A stretch of DNA of 64,000 nt from Achatina immaculata (GCA_009760885.1 CM019710.1:634471-698470), one strand, 5' to 3'. Counted from the stretch's first letter, positions 32,413 through 42,346 are shown. Numbers and translations are program-made. The notes: generated from the letters alone by a model not told the origin.

Positions 32413-32616
32413 ATTATATAGAGAAAACCGTCTTGGAAGGGTACATAATGGGAAAAAGAAAGAGAGAAAGACCAAGGCGAAGATAGCTGCAAGACATCGT
32501 TGATGATCTGCAGATGGATGCATCAGGAGCAGGCCATCTTGCTCACAACCGAGAGGCCTACAGGAGTGCTGTTAGGGAGGCAAAGTTCTGCAAGGGACGT
32601 GCAAATGAATGAATGA
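32413..32616 (+). pseudogene. LINE-C 3' copy with candidate TSD
   Basis: VLEGYIMGKRKRERPRRR, a stop, LQDIVDDLQMDASGAGHLAH, and CKGRANE with stop, then AATGAATGAT. The 12-mer taataaaattag occurs at 32385-32396 and 32617-32628. The left copy is separated from the element by about 16 AT-rich bases, so this TSD is only likely. Confidence 0.85.
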
Positions 32617-32689
32617 TAATAAAATTAGAGACATATGATTATTTGTTCTTCTGTTTAAGCGAATGTTTCTAACAATTTGAAAGTACAGT

Positions 32690-32945
32690 CAGATGGTCTG
32701 GAAGTCTAGAAATCAGTAATTGTATAGTCAGTCTGAAGTCTAGAGATCAGTAATTTTATAGTTTGCCTGAAATCTAGAGATCGGTAATTTTATAGTCTTT
32801 TGAAGTCTATAGATTGGTAATTTTATAGAATGTCTGTGGTCTAGAGATCAGTAATTTTATAGTCTGTCTGAAGTGTAGAGATCAGTGATTATATAGTCTG
32901 TCTGAAATATGGAGATCAGTAATAGTATAGTCTGCTTTGCGAGCA
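32690..32945. repeat. 34-bp minisatellite, about 7 copies
   Basis: The unit is gtctagagatcagtaatttt plus atagtctgtctgaa, moderately diverged. Confidence 0.92.
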
Positions 32946-33129
32946 CATTGCTCAAAAGCCCCATAACTCTGGGGAAAATTGGCAAGCCGCGTGAAATCAG
33001 AAAATAATCAAGTAGGTGTCTACATGATCAGAAGTAGGTCATAACTTAATACATCACCAGACTGCTTCTTCACCTCCTACATGCTAATGAACGTGGCATT
33101 GGTTATAATGAAGATAAAACTCCTGACAT

Positions 33130-33370
33130 GACAGTCGTCTAGAGTAGTCTGATTTTACGATCGTCTAGACTAGATTGACTCTTACGATCGTCTAGACTAG
33201 TCTGACTCTTACGATCGTCAAGACTAGGCTGACTCTACAATCGTCTAGACTAGGCTGACTCTACGAACGTCTAGAATCGGCTGACTCTACGATCATCTAG
33301 ACTAGGCTGACTCTTACGGTCATCTAGACTAGGCTGACTCTACGATCGTCTAGACTAGGCTGACTCTAAA
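33130..33370. repeat. 26-bp minisatellite, about 9 copies
   Basis: The unit is tctagactaggctgactcta plus cgatcg. Single-base losses give 25- to 27-bp units. Confidence 0.94.
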
Positions 33371-33719
33371 CCAAGCTGACTCAGCTCCGCTGATGAGATG
33401 CCTTCAGCTGGCCTGTGCCGTTGATAGACAGCTGTGATATCGTGCTGCTTGATCCCTTCACCCCTCCCCCCCCCCACGCCGGGCAGACAGCTTTTCTTTA
33501 ACCCGTGTGAACTGTTTATATGCTTGCTGCCTCTTTCACGTCGATACAACAGGTGGTCTTAGCGGACGCTTACGGTAAGACGGTCGTAACCTTGATTTAC
33601 GCTGGCGTTTGGAGTTGTTTACATTTTTTGTCATGCTGTCAAAGCTCGTTACTTGTACTCTTCCTGGAGATTATATAATGCATCGTTTAGTCTGCGTTAT
33701 AATATTATGTTCTGTTGCT
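33371..33719. other. No gene seen
   Basis: A C run at 33466-33475; the 64-residue minus frame is unsupported. Confidence 0.45.
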
Positions 33720-34240
33720 TTCGCTGAGTGCGTCAGTGAGTGAGTCAATGAATCATTTTGTGAGTGAGTCAGTGAGTCAGTCAGTGGGTGAGTTAGTGGA
33801 TTCTGTCTCTCTGTCTATCTCTTTGTGACTATATGTCTTTTTCTCTCTCAGTCTCTGACTCTCTTTGTCTCTCCATAGCTGTGTGTCTCTCTCCGTCTAT
33901 CTCTCCGTGTCTTTCTGTCGCTATCTCTGTTGATCTTTCTGTGTCTCTCTCTGTCTCTATTGGTGTCTCTCTCTCTGTCTCTATCTAACTGTGTCTCTCT
34001 CTGTCTCTATCTCTGTTTATCTTTTTGTGTCTCTCTCTGTCTCTATCGGTGTCTCTCTCTGTCTCTATCTAACTGTGTCTCTCTCTCTGTCTCTATCTAA
34101 CTGTCTCTCTGCTCTGCCTGTTACTCATTCTCTATCTCTTTTTGTCTGTCTATCTCTCTTTTACTCTCTCTCTCTGTCTCTCTCTCTCTGTTTATTTCTC
34201 TCTCTCTCTCTCTCTCTTTCACTCCTTATCATTGATTAAC
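33720..34240. repeat. GTGA-rich then CT-rich simple sequence
   Basis: Gtgagtgagtcagtgag motifs at 33725-33800 precede tctctgtctctatct-type DNA to 34235. In the latter a phrase like gtctctctctgtctctatct recurs, giving weak periodicity. Confidence 0.85.
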
Positions 34241-34684
34241 TTTTTTAATAAACCGAACCTTGCAAGAAGATCTCAATCTCTTAACCGCCGTGTCCTTGCG
34301 CTATCTTCGCTGCAGATCTGACAGCAAAACTTGAGTCTCGGCAACCACGCTTAACATGGATGCTCCCAAGAGAGTCAGGAGGACAGAACAAATATAGACA
34401 CATCCAGTCCCCAACCGTGTCAGCTCACAGGAAGTTGTTTCCCCTGTTTGAGCTCTTCTCATTTGACGTAATGTTTCAACAGAGGCTATTCAGAAGGTTG
34501 AAACTTGTGCCCTTTTTGAAAGAAAGAGGTCTCATCCGTGTCTTTTATGTTTCATCCAATGTGGATAAATGTACATTAATTATTTGTGAACAGATAAATA
34601 GATAAAATACTGAAGTACCAGGGATGTTCTTTTGAACAATATATATATGTATATATCTGGTTCATGCCAATCATATGTTGGTCG
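34241..34684. other. No gene called; one 81-residue frame
   Basis: The plus-strand frame at 34360-34605 is more balanced in composition than its neighbours, but matches no family I recognise and lacks splice or promoter support. Confidence 0.4.
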
Positions 34685-35170
34685 TCATTGATTTCCTCAG
34701 CCGTCCATCATTTGCTCTTCCTATAAGGTGTGTGTTGAACAGTGCTCCGTGCTACTCTTTTAGTCCATCAGGTATCTTGTTTCTTTGTCTTCTTCTGTCC
34801 CTTTTTCCCTTCCAGCTTTCTTGTTGTCATTAAGTTTTCCAATTTGCCTCTTCTTAAAAAATATCCTACAAATCTGAACTGTCGTGTTCTGAATGTTATA
34901 CTTTCTCTCTTTCGCCCAGCCTTACTTAGAACCTGTTCATGTGTTTTCTTGGCATTTCTGGTATTCTCATCATTTTTCTTACGAACCACATCTCCGCGGC
35001 TTCCAGTATATTTTGAATGTTCTTTGTTACAGTCCATGCATCGCAACCATATCATGATATGAGCTCGATGTAACACTGAATAACTCTCTTTCTGGTGTTC
35101 ATCGACAGAGCTTTATTGCAAAGTATGTTTTTCATTTTCACAAATGCTGACTTAACCTGAGTTATATATA
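34685..35170 (-). pseudogene. LINE-J C-terminal half
   Basis: Across frames the minus strand reads KSAFVKMKNILCNKALSMNT, VIQCYIELIL, LEAAEMWFVRKMMRIPE, a FVGYFLRRGKLENLM block, then a RVARSTVQHT end. It belongs to the same broad group as LINE-A and LINE-B. Several frameshifts are needed, so the copy is dead. Confidence 0.78.
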
Positions 35171-35171
35171 C

Positions 35172-35300
35172 GACCTCCATATCTGGAGCGTCGTGTTCTA
35201 AAGTGTGCCATGGTTTCTCTCTTTCGCCCAGCCTGACTTAGAACTTCTTCATTTGTTTTCTTGGCTGTCCATGGTGTTCTCATCATTCTTCTGTACATGG
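35172..35300 (-). pseudogene. Second LINE-J fragment, out of order
   Basis: MYRRMMRTPWTAKKTNEEVL and SQAGRKRETM repeat the middle of LINE-J, yet lie before its earlier residues in the sense direction. This implies a partial duplication or nested insertion. Confidence 0.75.
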
Positions 35301-35419
35301 GTGTGCGAGTGTGTGTATGTACGAGTGTGTATGTTAACAATTATAAGGTGTGAAGTGTTTGAAGTTATCGCAGTGGCCGGTATATTTACTCCACGTTAAG
35401 CACAGAGGATGAGGTAGGA

Positions 35420-35590
35420 TGCAAAGGACAAGTAGGTTTAATGATCTTACAAGGACAAGGACACAAACAAAAAGTAGGTTTAATGATCTTATAATGACAA
35501 GGACACAAACAACAAGTAGGTTTAATGATCTTAGAATGACAAGGACGTAAACAAAAAGTAGGTTTAATGATCTTAGAATGACAATGATCT
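35420..35590. repeat. 42-bp tandem repeat, 4 copies
   Basis: The unit is aagtaggtttaatgatctta, gaatgacaaggacacaaaca, ac. Confidence 0.93.
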
Positions 35591-35684
35591 GCGATGATGT
35601 TTTAGTAAATACTATGATTTTATGAAGCGGACTATTTGATATCATAATTTTGTGAAACTAGAACAAGACATAGCAAGTATTCGT

Positions 35685-36005
35685 CGTCTTCTTCTTCTGT
35701 CTCCCTGGAATTGCGAGCTGGCGTTTTTTGCAGCTGATGTACTCAAGATGTTAAGAGCGCAGCACTGTATCAGACTGAGAGTAGATTAAGCCGGCTATTT
35801 TTCCACTCCGTGAGGGGAGGTAACTAGCAAGAGGTATGCAGTACTTCTTTAGCGGACTCCACCACCATGATGGCTATGGTGATCACTGACCCCGTAGCCG
35901 GGCTAAGCTTGTCACTGGATGAACCTACTTAGAGATGGGACATGGTCTTGGTCAGCTATGGTTTGACAATCCTGATGCTTGCTTGTCTGATATGGATGGC
36001 TGACT
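35685..36005 (+). repeat. Repeat S copy 4, most complete
   Basis: It has a cttcttcttct head, gaattgcgagctggcgtttt, gcagctgatgtactcaagat, ccggctatttttccactccg, tagcggactccaccaccatg and ggtcttggtcagctatggtt. No coding frame was found. If read on the minus strand the (AAG)n would be a 3' tail, as in a retroposon. Confidence 0.85.
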
Positions 36006-36039
36006 TATAATCGGACAACGTTTTCACTTCTTTAATACC

Positions 36040-36815
36040 TATAACAAGGATTCTCAAACGAGAGGTGTGGGATCCAAACCACTGGGATTATGGTAGCCAA
36101 AACCCCTAGAACTATGGTAGCCAAAACCCATGGGAGTATGGTAGCCCAAACCTCTGGGACTATGGTAGCCCAAACCTCTGGGAGTATGGTAGCACAAACC
36201 CCTGGACTAATCTAACCTCTGGGAGTATGGTCGCCCTAACCCCTGGGAGTACCGTAGCCTTAACTTTTGAGAGTATGGTAGCACAAAGCCCTGGGACTAT
36301 GGTAGCCCATACCCTTGGAAGTATGATAGCCCAAACATCTGGGAGTATGGTAGCCGTAACACATGGGAGTATGATAGTCCAAACCCGGGGAGTATGGTGG
36401 CCCTAAGCCCTGGGAGTACCGTAGCCTTAACTGTTGGGAGTATGGTAGCCCATACCCTTAGAAGTATGATAGCCCAAACATCTGGGAGTATGGTAGCCGT
36501 AACACATGGGAGTATGGTAGTCCAAACCCATGGGAGTATGGTAACCCAAAACTCTGGGACTATGATAACCCAAACTTCTGGGAGCATGGCAGCTCAAACC
36601 CCTGGGAGTATAGTACCCTAAACCCTTGGGAGTATTGTCACCTTAACCCCCTTGATTATGGTTGCCATAAGCGCTGGGAGTATCGTAGCCCAAACATCTG
36701 GGAGTATGGTAGTCAAAACCTCTGGGAGTATGGTAGTCCAAACATCTGGGAGTATGGTAGTCCAAACCTCTGGGAGTATGGTAGCCCAAACACATGGGAG
36801 TACGGCAGCCACTAA
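36040..36815. repeat. 24-bp minisatellite, about 31 copies
   Basis: The unit is tctgggagtatggtagccca plus aacc. As 24 is a multiple of 3, both strands keep 8-residue periodic frames (TSGSMVAQ forward, VWATILPE reverse). No sign it is a gene. Confidence 0.93.
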
Positions 36816-36921
36816 TGATGGTATGGAATAGAGCTTAGCAGGAATTGACTAGTTAGGAACAGGTTCTTCGGTTCTTCCGATTATAGCGGATCCCCGGTTT
36901 CTACAGTCTGATTCCTGACAC

Positions 36922-37524
36922 TGGAAAAACTGGAGAGTTCTGAATATCTTGGATCACTGCTAACTAGTAATGGAGATACAATGAGGGAAATTAAAAGGAG
37001 GATATCTATCGCTCTTCAGAAAGTAAAACTACTAAAGAATCTGTGGAGAGGAACACACAGAACAACAAAAATAAGATATTTAAGGGCATGCATTTTTCCC
37101 ATCACAACATATGCCTGTAAGACCTGGATCCTTAACAAAACATCTGAGAAACACATAAATGCCTTTGAATGTAAATGCTACAGAAGAATTCTTCAAATAT
37201 CATGGACACAGAAAAGAACAAATATATCCATACTACAAGAGCTTAATATTGAAGAAGGCTGGCTAGTAAAGAGGGTTAAACAGGGAAAACTTAAATATTT
37301 TGGACACATTAAACGTCATGAGAATTTAGAGAAGATGGTCTTGGAAGGGTACATAATGGGAAAAAGAAAGAGAGGAAGACCAAGGCGAAGATGGCTGCAA
37401 GACATCGTTGATGATCTGCAAATGGATGCATCAGCAGCAGGTCATCTTGCTCACAACCGAGCGGCCTACAGGAGAGCTGCTAGGGAGGCAAAGTTCCACA
37501 AAGGACATGCAAATGAATGAATGG
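36922..37524 (+). pseudogene. LINE-C, uninterrupted C-terminal copy with 10-bp TSD
   Basis: From about 36928 the frame is open to the stop at 37518-37520: a SEYLGSLLTSNGDTMREIKR segment after the RT core, ACIFPITTYACKTWILNKT, YRRILQISWTQKRTNISILQ, KRGRPRRRWLQDIVDDLQ and the KGHANE end. The tail is ATGAATGG. The sequence ttcctgacac flanks it at 36912-36921 and 37525-37534. The RT catalytic region itself is missing (5' truncation), so it is probably young but not autonomous. Confidence 0.92.
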
Positions 37525-37534
37525 TTCCTGACAC

Positions 37535-37855
37535 GGAGTAGCAGCGACTTGGAACTGCTTTAAAAACTGAAACCAAACTTCCAAGTACGAGAGGAACCGT
37601 CTGCTGACTGGCAACAGTGTAATCGGAATCGCATCTGATGACGGGAGAATTTTGTTTGGAAGCCCTGACATCAGAAAGATACCGCTATCGCCCTGTGTCA
37701 GCTCGCAACTTCCACACCTTTCGTTTTCGAACAAAAATTAGAGCCTTTTTTGTATTAAGTGCTGAATCATTTTAAAGCACAGTAGCCAAGTATTTCTGCA
37801 CTGTGCAGTCGTTAAGTGTGCTGATTTTATTTCTTAATTGTGACGAATATATTAG
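37535..37855. other. No gene seen
   Basis: The minus-strand 84-residue frame lacks known motifs. Confidence 0.45.
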
Positions 37856-38712
37856 ACCCCCCCCCCTCCCAAATTGTCATTGTTATAATCTTTTGCCTCC
37901 CCCCCCCCGAAATTGTCATTGTTATAATCTTTTGCCCCCTCTCCCAAATTGTCATTGTTATAATCTTTTGCCCCCTCCCCCAAATTGTCATTGTTATAAT
38001 CTTTTGCCCCCTCCCCCAAATTGTCATTGTTATAATCTTTTGCCTCCCCCTCCCAAATTGTCACTGTTATAATCTTTTGCCTCCCCCCCCCAAATTGTCA
38101 TTGTTATAATCTTTTGCCTCCCCCCCCCGAAATTGTCATTGTTATAATCTTTTGCCCCCTCTCCCAAATTGTCATTGTTATAATCTTTTGCCCCCTCCCC
38201 CAAATTGTCATTGTTATAATCTTTTGCCCCCTCCCCAAATTGTCATTGTTATAATCTTTTGCCTCCCCCTCCCAAATTGTCACTGTTATAATCTTTTGCC
38301 TCCCCCCCCCCCAAATTGTCATTGTTATAATCTTTTGCCTCCCCCCCCCAAATTGTCATTGTTATAATCTTTTGCCTCCCCCCCAAATGTCATTGTTATA
38401 ATCTTTTGCCTCCCCTCCCAAATTGTCATTGTTATAATCTTTTGCCCCCCCCCCCAAGTTGTCATTGTTATAATCTTTTGCTCCCTCACCCAAATTGTCA
38501 TTGTTATAATCTTTTGCCCCCTCCCCCACATTGTCATTGTTATAATCTTTTGCCTCCCCCTCCCAAATTGTCATTGTTATAATCTTTTGCCTCCCACCCC
38601 AAATTGTCATTGTTATAATCTTTTGCTCCCTCCCCCAAAATGTCATTGTTATAATCTTTTGCCCCCTCCCCCAAATTGTCATTGTTATAATCTTTTGCCT
38701 CCCTCCCCCCAC
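37856..38712. repeat. 34-bp minisatellite with C tracts, about 25 copies
   Basis: The unit is aattgtcattgttataatct plus tttgcctcccccccc. The C tract varies from about 4 to 12 bases, so unit length drifts and all frames are used in turn. The G-rich complement has evenly spaced G tracts. Confidence 0.95.
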
Positions 38713-39568
38713 TCCCACCTTGAGATACTGTCTCTAGATTTGTTTCACTCACTGCGGTTCGGTGTGTTTTACTGTGAATCTTATGTATACATAAACGCCT
38801 CAAATGTCTTGCAGCAGTTCTGTGTGAAGACATATAGAAGAGCACGGAGAAATTGTCATTTGTTTTGTATACGAATCATCACTTACATTTAACAAGGGCA
38901 GTAAGTCAAGGAATCGGTTTCATGAACCGGATTCATGAGTACATACTGAACGGTTACTTGAAAGATTCGGTTCCTGAAATAACCCCCCCCCCCCCCCGGG
39001 TAATGCCCAGCTCTAGTATGGAACTCAGGTCTCTGAGTAACCGCCGAGATCAAATTGCTGCAAGGTTAGAAATTTCTCCCATATATTTTGCTCCTGGCTA
39101 TCCATGCGCAAGTTATTTATCCGGAAACCCCAGAATAAGGAATATTCCGAAGTCCGAAATCTATTGAGCCCCCGACATGACGTCACAAGCGGAAAATTCC
39201 ACATCTGGTGTCACGTGACGGGTGGCAGTCAAAACATCGGCCCTAAAGACCCCGCGCGCGCAAGCTTACACAGACGCAAGCGCGCGCTATGATCTGCAAG
39301 GATTATTGACTACCACCGGATAACTGACCCTCCCAGCGCCCTTCAGTTGTGGCATATTTCTTTCCTGTGAAGTATTTATGTGTGAATAAACATGTCAGTT
39401 GAAGAAAACGATCGCTTATTTATAAGCATATAAACTCCGAGTCCGGGATAATGATGAAGCCACACACAGCCACAGATTGTCCTGGCTGGTAGCTGAGAAT
39501 GTACTTTTGCCTTCATGCTGTGTGCTGTTCACACAGTTTCTTTTATGCATAAAATTATTACAAAATGT
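38713..39568. other. No gene; CpG-rich patch near 39.2 kb
   Basis: Mostly unremarkable, with a C run at 38983-38998. The 39140-39300 patch is CpG-rich (gaccccgcgcgcgcaagctt) with two palindromic sites annotated separately. Confidence 0.5.
39178..39219. promoter_or_regulatory. CRE palindrome and E-box palindrome in CpG-rich patch
   Basis: TGACGTCA at 39178-39185 and GTCACGTGAC at 39210-39219 (E-box CACGTG) lie 24 bp apart, followed by cgcgcgcgc. This could be a decayed promoter or an LTR/element promoter. No transcript start can be proven. Confidence 0.35.
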
Positions 39569-39577
39569 TGTATACAA

Positions 39578-39974
39578 ACATGGACAATAGGCAAGTCTGC
39601 ACAAAAATCATTGGAAGCAGCAGAAATGTGGTTTATTAGAAGAATGTTGCGAATCCCCTGGACAGCAAAAATAACTAATGAAGAATGTAGGAGAAGAGCT
39701 GGAGAGACAAAAAACCTTGTCAGAAAGATAAGAGAGACAATGCACTTTCATAGGACATGCAATGAGAAGAGGGGGCATTGAAAATATTATAACAACAGGA
39801 AAAATAGAAGGAAGAAGATCAAGAGGAAGACCAAGAGAAATGATACTGGACAGTCTGACGGGATGGTGTGAGAGGAGATCACCAACTGAACTGATGGCCT
39901 GTATGAAGGATCGGGTACTCTGGAGAAGCATAATAGCCAACGCCAGTCGGCACGGCACCTGATGATGATGATGA
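39578..39974 (+). pseudogene. LINE-A 3' copy with 9-bp TSD
   Basis: The frame reads KSLEAAEMWFIRRMLRIPWT, AKITNEECRRRAGETKNLVR, then a frameshift near 39750, GGIENIITTGKIEGRRSRGR and a DRVLWRSIIANASRHGT end with stop at 39960-39962. The (GAT)n tail ends at 39974. The sequence tgtatacaa lies at 39569-39577 and 39975-39983. Confidence 0.9.
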
Positions 39975-40006
39975 TGTATACAATTATGTTCAGGCCTTTT
40001 GTATAA

Positions 40007-40270
40007 AGAAAAAAAAAGGTAAAGGTGACCCTGTCATGCCTTAGAAGCACATAGGGATATGGTGTTAGTGCCCATATTTTCCTTGACCTGTCAGCACACT
40101 AGAGGGTGATATGGTCAGTATCACGCCTGGCCGCCTTTCCTTCCCCAACTCCAGAAGAAGTCGGGTACCCATTTCTACAGCTGGGTGACTGGGGTGCCGC
40201 CGGCCGGATTCGAACCCCCGACCTTCGCCATGAGAGACCAGTGCACTAACCACTTCGCCAATCAGACACC
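40007..40270 (-). mobile_element. tRNA-derived SINE with perfect 12-bp TSD
   Basis: On the minus strand: head ggtgtctgattggcgaagtg with A box TGGCGAAGTGG (complement of 40250-40260) and B box GGTTCGAATCC (complement of 40206-40216), then a core with ggcggccaggcgtgatactg, and a 3' end cagggtcacctttacc plus a T run. Ccttttgtataa flanks it at 39995-40006 and 40271-40282. It inserted 20 bp beyond the LINE-A tail. The head resembles a tRNA, but the element is a SINE and not a tRNA gene. Confidence 0.93.
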
Positions 40271-40282
40271 CCTTTTGTATAA

Positions 40283-40502
40283 GGTGTATATAAAACATAA
40301 CAGTATATTGTAGTTTGACTTTAGCCCCATTGCCACACATTATGAATATGTAAGCATTCCAAAATTGGAACAAAATCCAAATAAAACCGAAGCAATTCTG
40401 GAGCCAAGTATTCCTGACGTGGGAGGGTATTCAGCCTGTGTAAAGCAAACAAACAAACAAACAAAACAAAGTACTGACATTTTTTTTAGTGCATTCCAAG
40501 AT
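40283..40502. other. Short gap; (CAAA)n at about 40447
   Basis: The aaacaaacaaac run is the only feature. Confidence 0.6.
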
Positions 40503-40815
40503 TTGATGGCCTGGTTGGTTGAGTGGCTAAGCGCTCGGTCTGCAAATCTTGCAATCCCGGGTTCAAGTCCTGAAGTAGAAGGATTATTTTTTTCGGGTAC
40601 CATCACAAGAGAAAATGTCCCAGGGTCCACCTAGACTCCAAAAAAAAAAAAAATGGGTTGCAGAGAAATCTGGGAAGGTAAATGCAGCCAGGCGTGAAAC
40701 TGACCACATCACACTTTCATGTGTCAAATGTCCTGGAAATACGGGCCCAAAACGGTATTCCCCAATATGCCTTAATGGCGTGGAAACGGGGATTTTAATT
40801 GTTATCTTTATTCTA
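40503..40815 (+). mobile_element. tRNA-derived SINE, variant head
   Basis: The head gcctggttggttgagtggct has A box TGGTTGAGTGG, and the B box is GGTTCAAGTCC. An A run at 40637 precedes the shared core ggaaggtaaatgcagccagg and cgtgaaactgaccacatcac, then cctggaaatacgggcc and ccaatatgccttaatggcgt. It shares its 3' part with the copies at 22.2 and 63.8 kb. Confidence 0.9.
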
Positions 40816-40993
40816 TAACTTACCTAAATAAATGATCATGATTTCCATAATCTGTTTAAGGGTATAATAGAGGAATGGGGAGCGTATAGGCAAATCGTTT
40901 GGTGTCTTATATCGTGAAAAAGTTTAAAACCTTTGCCACATAACATCAGTATCAGCGACTATGTTGAGGTAAAACAGGTAAGGATAGATAGTC
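40816..40993. other. No recognisable feature
   Basis: Short unique stretch before the duplication. Confidence 0.4.
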
Positions 40994-41247
40994 CCATAGC
41001 AAATGCCGTTGGGGATGAAGAGTTAGAGACCTCATTATGCTGGGCCATCAGCGTATGAGGTAGGGTGGCCAGTTCCTTTCCTCGCTGCCTTTCCTTCCAA
41101 GATTTTCTCTGGTGCCCATTTTACGAGGCTGGGTCGACATCGGGGCCGTATTGGTCGGAAAACAAATCGCGCTCAGCTGGGGATTCGAACCCTCGACCAT
41201 TCGGTTGCTAGACGAGTGCTCTAACCACTACGCTAGCCCGTCCCACT
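40994..41247 (-). mobile_element. tRNA-derived SINE in duplication unit 1
   Basis: The minus-strand head is gggacgggctagcgtagtgg with A box TAGCGTAGTGG and B box GGTTCGAATCC; then cccagcctcgtaaaatgggc and cttggaaggaaaggc. The 3' end is ccaacggcatttgctatggg. Its left edge coincides with the left edge of the duplicated unit. Confidence 0.88.
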
Positions 41248-41567
41248 ATGTAGAGACCACTACAATGTTTGGCAGTACGTTATTTACATCTCCTTAATAG
41301 CTAATATTTTAAAGTGATTTCCCCTTTTGTTAAATAGTTGAAAATACTCTGTCCACATTTCTTCAAGGGAAAATAACAAAAGAATAGGTTTGACAACAAA
41401 AAAACAAAAAAACATTTAGCAGAATGAGGAAGATCCTTACATCAAAACAAATATCACAGCAACTGAGGTTACTTATCGTAAAATGCTACATATTTTCAAT
41501 AACACAATAATTAGTGTATAAGTATACAACTATACACGAAGAAATGCAGTAAAGCTGTGATACCAGA

Positions 41568-41717
41568 ATGTATAAAATAGGAAAAAAGTAGGAGCAGCTT
41601 TATTATATATTTCTTCGTCCTGTACGTTTTTGTATGATTAAAGCTCACGCCAAAACGTCACAACTTTGTAATCGTTAAGTAATAAAGCTGCTCCTACTTT
41701 TTTCCTATTTTATACAT
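41568..41717. mobile_element. Foldback element with perfect 38-bp inverted arms (unit 1)
   Basis: The arms at 41568-41605 and 41680-41717 are exact reverse complements (left arm starts atgtataaaataggaaaaaa). The 74-bp centre holds tatgattaaagctcacgcca and aaacgtcacaac. Left of the arm, gcagtaaagctgtgatacca matches in inverse the outer part of the 57.2-kb copy. Confidence 0.93.
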
Positions 41718-41729
41718 ATATTCAATATT

Positions 41730-42160
41730 CTTTTATGATGTTGAAGTCTGGACCTTGAGTAAGACAAGAGAAAAGAAAATCGAGGCCCTTGAAATGTGGA
41801 CTCACAGAAGAATAGGGCGTATTCCATGGACAGAAAAGAAGACAAACAACGAAATGCTAAACCAGCTAGAAGTAACAAGAGAAATATTGAACATCATAAA
41901 AAACAAGATAGCTAAGATAGTTTGGGCATGTCAATAGCATTATACTATGCTGAAGACCCTTCTTGAGTGCAAATCTAAGGGAAAAGAACAAGAGGACAGC
42001 AGCGATATAGATGAGTGGACAGCGTCAAGAGAAGGACAGGGACAGGCTCGACCGAGTGTTCTACGAAGACAAGAAACAGAGCAGAGTGGAGATCCATTGC
42101 AGATAACCTTCCGTAGGAAGTAGGCACGAAGCGATGATGATGATAATGATAATGATGATG
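41730..42160 (+). pseudogene. LINE-H C-terminal fragment (unit 1)
   Basis: The frame reads DVEVWTLSKTREKKIEALEM, WTHRRIGRIPWTEKKTNNEM, a stop after VWACQ, then frameshifted TMLKTLLECKSKGK and a DPLQITFRRK end. The tail is (GAT)n from 42133. Order and motifs match the other LINE tails, but it is a separate family. Confidence 0.85.
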
Positions 42161-42249
42161 TTGATGATGATGGTTGTAACGAATCTGTCAAAATCCTTCC
42201 TGTAAATCTGAAAACCGCAGAAGTCTCTCTGTCTCTCTCTTTCTATCTC

Positions 42250-42343
42250 TCTCTCTTTCTCAAAGGGCAGAATGTCAGACGGGCCTGCGTGCCCAATTCT
42301 TAACCCTTTTGAAATAAAGATCAATCAATCAATCAATCAATCA

Positions 42344-42346
<3 letters not shown>
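42250..42346 (+). mobile_element. LINE-G 3' end with (ATCA)n tail (unit 1)
   Basis: Caaagggcagaatgtcagac, gggcctgcgtgcccaattct, AATAAAGATC and (AATC)n. Confidence 0.85.

Noticed and set aside
34360..34605. 81-residue frame as a small gene or exon
   Set aside because: Composition is reasonable, but no domain, splice site pattern or promoter supports it; kept only as an unannotated stretch.
40190..40265. Functional tRNA gene
   Set aside because: A and B boxes are good, but the sequence continues into a SINE body repeated elsewhere and flanked by a target duplication.
41155..41247. Functional tRNA gene (minus)
   Set aside because: Same reason: head of a SINE present twice within the tandem duplication.
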